Assembly (NCBI GenBank): GCA_023416135.1
Contig: JAEZIF010000188.1
Coordinates: forward strand, 1-9,801
Origin: Pseudomonadota bacterium
GTDB lineage: Bacteria; Pseudomonadota; Alphaproteobacteria; Reyranellales; Reyranellaceae
Direction: 5' to 3'
DNA length: 9,801 nt
The notes below the pieces were generated by a model, which searched no databases, had not been told where the DNA came from, and was given only the letters and a program-made list of their open reading frames with translations. How positions within the stretch are numbered: the first letter of the stretch is position 1; every line of letters begins with the position of its first letter. This document shows positions 6,879 to 9,801 of the stretch, piece by piece. A program made the translations under genes and the position numbers.

Positions 6879-8045
6879 ATGGATTTCGCGTTCTCAGAAG
6901 ACCAGATCGCCATCAAGGACAGCGTCGCCAAGCTCTGTGCCCAGTTCGACGACAGGTACTGGCTGAAGAAGGACAAGGAAGGCGGCTTCCCCGACGACTT
7001 CTATCGCGCGATGGCCGATGCCGGATGGCTGGGCATCGCCATGCCCGAGGAATATGGCGGCGCGGGGCTCGGTATCACCGAGGCGGCGCTCTTGATGCAG
7101 ACGGTCGCTGAATCCGGCGCGGCCCTTCAGGGCGCCTCGGCGATCCATCTCAATATCTTCGGACCCAACCCGATCGTGGTGTTCGGCACCGAGGAGCAGA
7201 AGAAGCGCATCCTGCCCGACATCATCAAGGGCAAGATCAAGGGCTGCTTCGCCGTCACCGAGCCGGACGCGGGGTTGAACACCACGGCGCTCGATACCAA
7301 GGCCGAGCGCGACGGCAACGGCTACATCGTCCACGGCAAGAAGACCTTCACCACCACGGCCTCTGTCGCCGACAAGATGTTGTTGATCGCGCGCACGACG
7401 CCCAAGGAGAAGTGCAAGAAGCCGACCGACGGCCTGTCGCTGTTCTACACCGACTTCGACCGCTCCAAGATCGAGGTGACCGAGATCGACAAGATGGGGC
7501 GCAAGGCGATCGACACCAACCAGGTATTCATCGACGGCCTCAAGGTTCCGCTCGAGGACCGCATCGGCGAGGAAGGCAAGGGTTTCCATTACCTGCTGCA
7601 CGGGCTGAACCCCGAGCGCGTGCTGATCGCGGCGGAGGCGATCGGCATCGGCAAGGCAGCGCTTGCCAAGGCCACGCAGTACGCCAAGGAGCGCATTGTG
7701 TTCGGCCGGCCGATCGGCAAGAACCAGGCGATCCAGCATCCGCTGGCCGAGAGCTGGATGGCGCTCGAAGCCGCCAACCTGCTCGCCTTCAAGGCGGCAT
7801 GGCTCTACGACATCGGCAAGGAATGCGGCGCGGAGGCCAACTCGGCGAAGTATCTCGGCGCGCGTGCCGCCTACGATGCATGCGAGCGGGCGATCCTGAC
7901 CCATGGCGGCTACGGCTATGCCAAGGAGTTCCACGTGGAACGCTTCCTGCGCGAGGTCCTGATCGCGCGCATCGCGCCGGTCAGCGAGCAGCTGATCCTG
8001 TGCTACGTGGCGGAGCGCGTGCTGGGCCTGCCGAAGAGCTATTAG
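6879..8045 (+). CDS. Acyl-CoA dehydrogenase (full length)
   Basis: This 388-residue FAD enzyme has a normal length and domain order: N-terminal helical domain (about 1-120), central beta domain with CFAVTEPDAG (123-132) and the flavin/substrate loop GKKTFTTTA (153-161), then a C-terminal helical domain. KERIVFGRPIGKNQAIQHPL and LTHGGYGYAKEFHVERFLRE are the usual C-terminal signatures. The medium-chain-type Glu near the C terminus (YEGT) is missing: IARIAPVSEQ is found there. Glu246 in LNPERVLIA instead sits where isovaleryl- and long-chain-type enzymes carry their base, so the enzyme should be active with the IVD/LCAD arrangement. It forms enoyl-CoA and reduces ETF. It starts 9 nt after the hydrolase stop with only a weak AAGG site, and closes the plus-strand operon. 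Branched or bulky acyl-CoA is a reasonable guess for substrate; nothing here proves it. Confidence 0.94.
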   Translation: MDFAFSEDQIAIKDSVAKLCAQFDDRYWLKKDKEGGFPDDFYRAMADAGWLGIAMPEEYGGAGLGITEAALLMQTVAESGAALQGASAIHLNIFGPNPIVVFGTEEQKKRILPDIIKGKIKGCFAVTEPDAGLNTTALDTKAERDGNGYIVHGKKTFTTTASVADKMLLIARTTPKEKCKKPTDGLSLFYTDFDRSKIEVTEIDKMGRKAIDTNQVFIDGLKVPLEDRIGEEGKGFHYLLHGLNPERVLIAAEAIGIGKAALAKATQYAKERIVFGRPIGKNQAIQHPLAESWMALEAANLLAFKAAWLYDIGKECGAEANSAKYLGARAAYDACERAILTHGGYGYAKEFHVERFLREVLIARIAPVSEQLILCYVAERVLGLPKSY

Positions 8046-8158
8046 ACGCCGCGCCGCCCCCAGCGAATTGCGGCGCCAATGTGGGTGAGTTTGTATCCAA
8101 GGGGCAACCAGGACACGCAGAACTGCGTTTGTCAGGTAACAGACCTTGGGAGCCAACC
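8046..8158 (+). promoter_or_regulatory. Intergenic leader of the first Cys-motif protein; weak promoter candidate
   Basis: These 113 bases follow the operon stop. A possible sigma-70-like promoter is TTGCGG (8068-8073), a 17-base spacer, and TTGTAT (8091-8096); the -10 match is poor. A 6-bp GC stem (8051-8056 with 8071-8076) has no T-tract and overlaps the candidate -35. The sequence ends in GGGAG (8148-8152), the ribosome binding site of the next gene. The change of gene type here suggests a new transcription unit. Confidence 0.25.
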
Positions 8159-8551
8159 ATGACCAACAGCCGGGTGCACGCCGCCATGGCGCTCGGTGGC
8201 GCCTTGACTCTCGGCGCCTTCGTGGCCTTCGTGCCGCCGATACCGCCCGCCTCTGCGGAAAGCCAGGCTCAGCGTATCTGTCGCGAGCAGGGTGTCTCAC
8301 CGAACGGCGACGGTTATGAGTATTGCCTGTCGCAGGCGACCCGCGCCTTGTATTGGGGCGAGCCTGGGCTGGCGCGCAGCTTCGCCCGAGTGGCCGCCAG
8401 CGCCCGCGAGGCTTGCCTGGGCTATGGCCTGCAGCCACAGACGACGGGTTTCCAGACCTGTTTCGAACGCGAGACATATGCGCGTGGGCTGATGGTGCAC
8501 GCTGACGCGGCAACGCCTGATTATGGACCGCAGATTGCTGATCATCCGTAG
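8159..8551 (+). CDS. Small exported protein with two C-x14-C motifs (paralogue 1)
   Basis: This 130-residue protein belongs to no family I can name. GGGAG (8148-8152) lies 6 bases before the ATG. Residues 1-33 form a Sec signal peptide (hydrophobic stretch 10-25, then ASA at 31-33), so the mature protein starts near Glu34 and is probably periplasmic or secreted. It has four cysteines, all in the mature part: Cys41, Cys56, Cys86 and Cys101, i.e. spacings of 15, 30 and 15. Each pair brackets a similar unit, CREQGVSPNGDGYEYC and CLGYGLQPQTTGFQTC (pattern C-x3-G-[VL]-x-P-x4-[YF]-x2-C). Between them is an Ala/Arg-rich helical linker containing GEPGLARSFARVA. A tail of about 29 residues has no cysteine. 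Two disulfides are likely but not shown. The next gene encodes a paralogue with identical spacing. No enzyme motif is seen. Confidence 0.82.
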   Translation: MTNSRVHAAMALGGALTLGAFVAFVPPIPPASAESQAQRICREQGVSPNGDGYEYCLSQATRALYWGEPGLARSFARVAASAREACLGYGLQPQTTGFQTCFERETYARGLMVHADAATPDYGPQIADHP

Positions 8552-8599
8552 CGGGCATTTAGAGCTTCATTCGCAACGGTAACTGGCCCTGCTACCCGG

Positions 8600-8623
8600 C
8601 GTTGCTCTCTTGACGAAGCAACG
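8600..8623 (+). promoter_or_regulatory. Small hairpin upstream of the second Cys-motif gene
   Basis: A 7-bp stem (CGTTGCT at 8600-8606 with AGCAACG at 8617-8623) and a 10-base loop lie 8 to 31 bases before the ribosome binding site at 8631-8637 in the 92-base gap between the two paralogues. No T-tract follows, so termination is unlikely; it may affect mRNA stability or translation, or be chance. Confidence 0.25.
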
Positions 8624-8643
8624 GACTGGAAAGGAGGAAGGCC

Positions 8644-8967
8644 GTGCTACGCTACAACCTGCTCATCCTCGCGGTAGGCGGCCTGACGATGGCCGCCATC
8701 GCCTCTCGCGAACAAGTCGACGCCCAGTCGGGTCAGGCTTTGGCCTTTGCCGAGCATGCCTGCCTCGAGTATGAGGTCACGCCCGGAACGCGAACGTTCG
8801 AGCAATGCGTCTTGAACGCCGCCAAGGCGTTCGACCGAGGCGAGCCGGACATCGCCTACAGCGAGGCGCGCGTTGCCCGTGCTTCGCGGGAAGCATGCAA
8901 CTCGACGGGCAATGCGCCGACCGCGACCGCCGCCAATGGCTGCGCCGACGGCCTGCCCGAACAATAG
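8644..8967 (+). CDS. Small exported protein with two C-x14-C motifs (paralogue 2)
   Basis: This 107-residue protein starts at GTG 8644, supported by a near-perfect AAGGAGG (8631-8637) 6 bases upstream. Residues 1-27 look like a signal peptide (LLILAVGGLTMAAIA core, then VDA), with cleavage likely before Gln28. Cys40, Cys55, Cys85 and Cys100 repeat the 15/30/15 spacing of the upstream neighbour. From first to last cysteine the two proteins align over 61 residues with no gap and 25 identities by hand count. The conserved parts are the C-x14-C units, GEP in the linker, ARVA, and REAC. The second unit has drifted (CNSTGNAPTATAANGC, no aromatic), and the chain ends 7 residues after Cys100, lacking the neighbour's tail. 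Role unknown; a disulfide-stabilised periplasmic helical protein is the most that can be inferred. It may share a transcript with its neighbour, 92 nt upstream. Confidence 0.8.
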   Translation: MLRYNLLILAVGGLTMAAIASREQVDAQSGQALAFAEHACLEYEVTPGTRTFEQCVLNAAKAFDRGEPDIAYSEARVARASREACNSTGNAPTATAANGCADGLPEQ

Positions 8968-9021
8968 GACGCCGGAGCTTTAGGACTGCCCTTCGCAGGG
9001 AGGGTCACGTAGGCTGCGGGC

Positions 9022-9711
9022 ATGCAACCGCTTGCCTCCTCCGTGCTTCCTGCTGGCGTCCGCGCCCGCATCCTTCCCGGCATCAACGGCCTCGACATCC
9101 ATGTGCTCGAGGCCGGCTTCGAAGCAAAGGGCCGGCCCGCCGTGCTGCTGCTGCATGGCTTTCCCGAGCTCGCCTACAGCTGGCGCAAGGTGATGCCGGC
9201 GCTTGCCGCCGCCGGCTATCACGCCATCGCGCCCGACCAGCGCGGCTACGGTCGCACGACGGGATGGGATGCCGACTACGACGGCGATCTCTCGGCCTTC
9301 CGGTTCATGAACCTGGTGCGCGATGCCATCGGCGTGCTGTTCGCCCTCGGACATCGGACGGCGGAGGCGGTCGTCGGTCATGACTTCGGCGCCTCGGTGG
9401 CTGCCTACGCCGCGCTGATCCGGCCGGACATCTTCCGGCGCCTGGTGCTGATGAGTGCGCCGTTCGGCGGTCCACCGGCCATCCCTTTCGACACGGCCGA
9501 CAAGCCCGCCACGGCCAAGGGCTACGACATCCACGCCGCGATGGCGACGCTGCCGCGGCCGCGCAAGCATTACCAATGGTATTACTCGACGCGACCGGCC
9601 AACGAGAACATGTGGAAGGCGAAACAGGGAGTGCACGCGTTCCTGCGCGCCTACTACCACCATAAGAGCGCCGACTGGAAAGCCAACAAGCCGTTCGAGC
9701 TCGTGTCGTAA
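9022..9711 (+). pseudogene. Epoxide-hydrolase-like alpha/beta hydrolase, C-terminally truncated
   Basis: This 229-residue reading frame matches the start of soluble epoxide hydrolases and haloacetate dehalogenase-like enzymes, which usually run to roughly 300 residues or more. Present are HGFPE (45-49, oxyanion hole), PDQRGYGRT (71-79) and GHDFG (119-123) with nucleophile Asp121; WKANKPFEL leads into the cap. The frame then stops (TAA 9709-9711), so part of the cap, the acid, the catalytic His and the final core strands are missing. Such a product cannot complete the esterase-like cycle and is probably inactive. Family similarity appears lost near 9704, exactly where insertion-sequence-like DNA begins, so truncation by insertion is the likely cause. 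The ATG at 9022 is the earliest possible start because an in-frame TAG sits at 9010-9012; the nearest good SD-like sequence is too far away to be convincing. Confidence 0.8.
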
Positions 9712-9712
9712 G

Positions 9713-9754
9713 CACATGAGTTGTCCGGGTTAGGTAGCACACGAGTTGTCCGGT
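9713..9754 (+). repeat. Pair of 17-bp direct repeats at the element end
   Basis: Copies at 9713-9729 and 9738-9754 match at 15 of 17 positions (shared core GAGTTGTCCGG) with a 25-bp period. A near-inverted copy of the core (AACCGGACGAC, 9786-9796) lies just inside the transposase start. Repeated motifs of this kind at an insertion-sequence end often serve as transposase binding sites. Confidence 0.7.
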
Positions 9755-9782
9755 TTTAGAACGGCTCCAGGGAGCTGTTTCG

Positions 9783-9801
9783 ATGAACCGGACGACATGG
9801 C
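9783..9801 (+). CDS. Putative transposase, first six codons only
   Basis: ATG at 9783 follows GGGAG (9770-9774) by 8 bases and reads MNRTTW before the window ends. The good ribosome binding site, the position just inside the repeat-bearing element end, and the resemblance to the N terminus of ISNCY/IS1202-like transposases support the call. Six residues are too few to establish the family. Confidence 0.45.

Larger units (their letters stand above)
9704..9801 (+). mobile_element. Left end of an insertion sequence (continues beyond window)
   Basis: The sequence changes character where the hydrolase frame is cut. Two near-identical copies of a GAGTTGTCCGG-containing motif lie 25 bp apart, followed by a ribosome binding site and a start codon whose first residues read MNRTTW. 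That opening resembles transposases of the ISNCY/IS1202-like group as I recall them, which begin M-x-RTTW. The exact outer boundary is uncertain by about 10 bases on either side of 9704, and the terminal inverted repeat and target duplication cannot be checked without the far end. Confidence 0.55.

Noticed and set aside
8051..8076. Hairpin after the acyl-CoA dehydrogenase stop as an intrinsic terminator
   Set aside because: Only a 6-bp stem with a 14-base loop and no T-tract.
6894..8558. Long minus-strand open frame (554 codons) opposite the acyl-CoA dehydrogenase
   Set aside because: It is a shadow of the well-supported plus-strand gene and runs into the next gene; the translation shows no recognisable domain.
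8970..9010. Short CCCT-TCGC-AGGG hairpin after paralogue 2 as a terminator
   Set aside because: A 4-bp stem without a following T-tract is too weak to call.

Overview
This is a 9.8 kb, high-GC stretch of densely packed bacterial DNA. The gene repertoire is metabolic and points to a soil or water alphaproteobacterium of the Reyranella/Bradyrhizobium kind: two acyl-CoA dehydrogenases, an orphan tripartite-tricarboxylate (Bug/TctC) binding protein, a D-aminoacylase-like amidohydrolase, and small exported Cys-motif proteins. The taxon is inferred from gene content and style only. No rRNA, tRNA, CRISPR array, phage gene or replication origin is visible, and no gap exceeds 300 bases without a gene.

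Layout. Positions 1-408 hold the 3' end of an acyl-CoA dehydrogenase, closed by a clear intrinsic terminator (432-466). A small DUF202 membrane protein follows (483-848, plus strand). It converges with a minus-strand operon read from 4170 down to 864: a TctC solute-binding protein, then a D-aminoacylase/amidohydrolase, then a VOC (glyoxalase/extradiol-dioxygenase fold) protein, with gaps of 7 and 27 nt. A 128-bp divergent control region (4171-4298) carries two short-spacer dyads. It separates this operon from a plus-strand operon at 4299-8045: a DMT/EamA transporter, a short-chain dehydrogenase overlapping it by 4 nt, an alpha/beta hydrolase resembling 3-oxoadipate enol-lactonase, and an acyl-CoA dehydrogenase. 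A REP-like hairpin (5985-6055) sits between the dehydrogenase and the hydrolase.

The two divergent operons look like a catabolic locus for an organic acid or N-acyl/amide compound: a periplasmic binder for capture, an amidohydrolase to release an amide or acyl group, then a VOC enzyme, an alcohol dehydrogenase, a lactonase/hydrolase and an acyl-CoA dehydrogenase. The actual substrate cannot be read from the sequence.

The right end is more unusual. Two adjacent small exported proteins (8159-8551 and 8644-8967) are clear paralogues. They share exactly conserved cysteine spacing (two C-x14-C units separated by 29 residues) and align over 61 residues without gaps, with 25 identities by my hand count. 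I recognise no named family, and they are the best candidate here for something undescribed. After them comes an epoxide-hydrolase-like gene (9022-9711) cut off before its cap and C-terminal catalytic residues. The cut is probably an insertion sequence whose left end (duplicated terminal motif, ribosome binding site and the first codons of a transposase reading MNRTTW) runs off the window.
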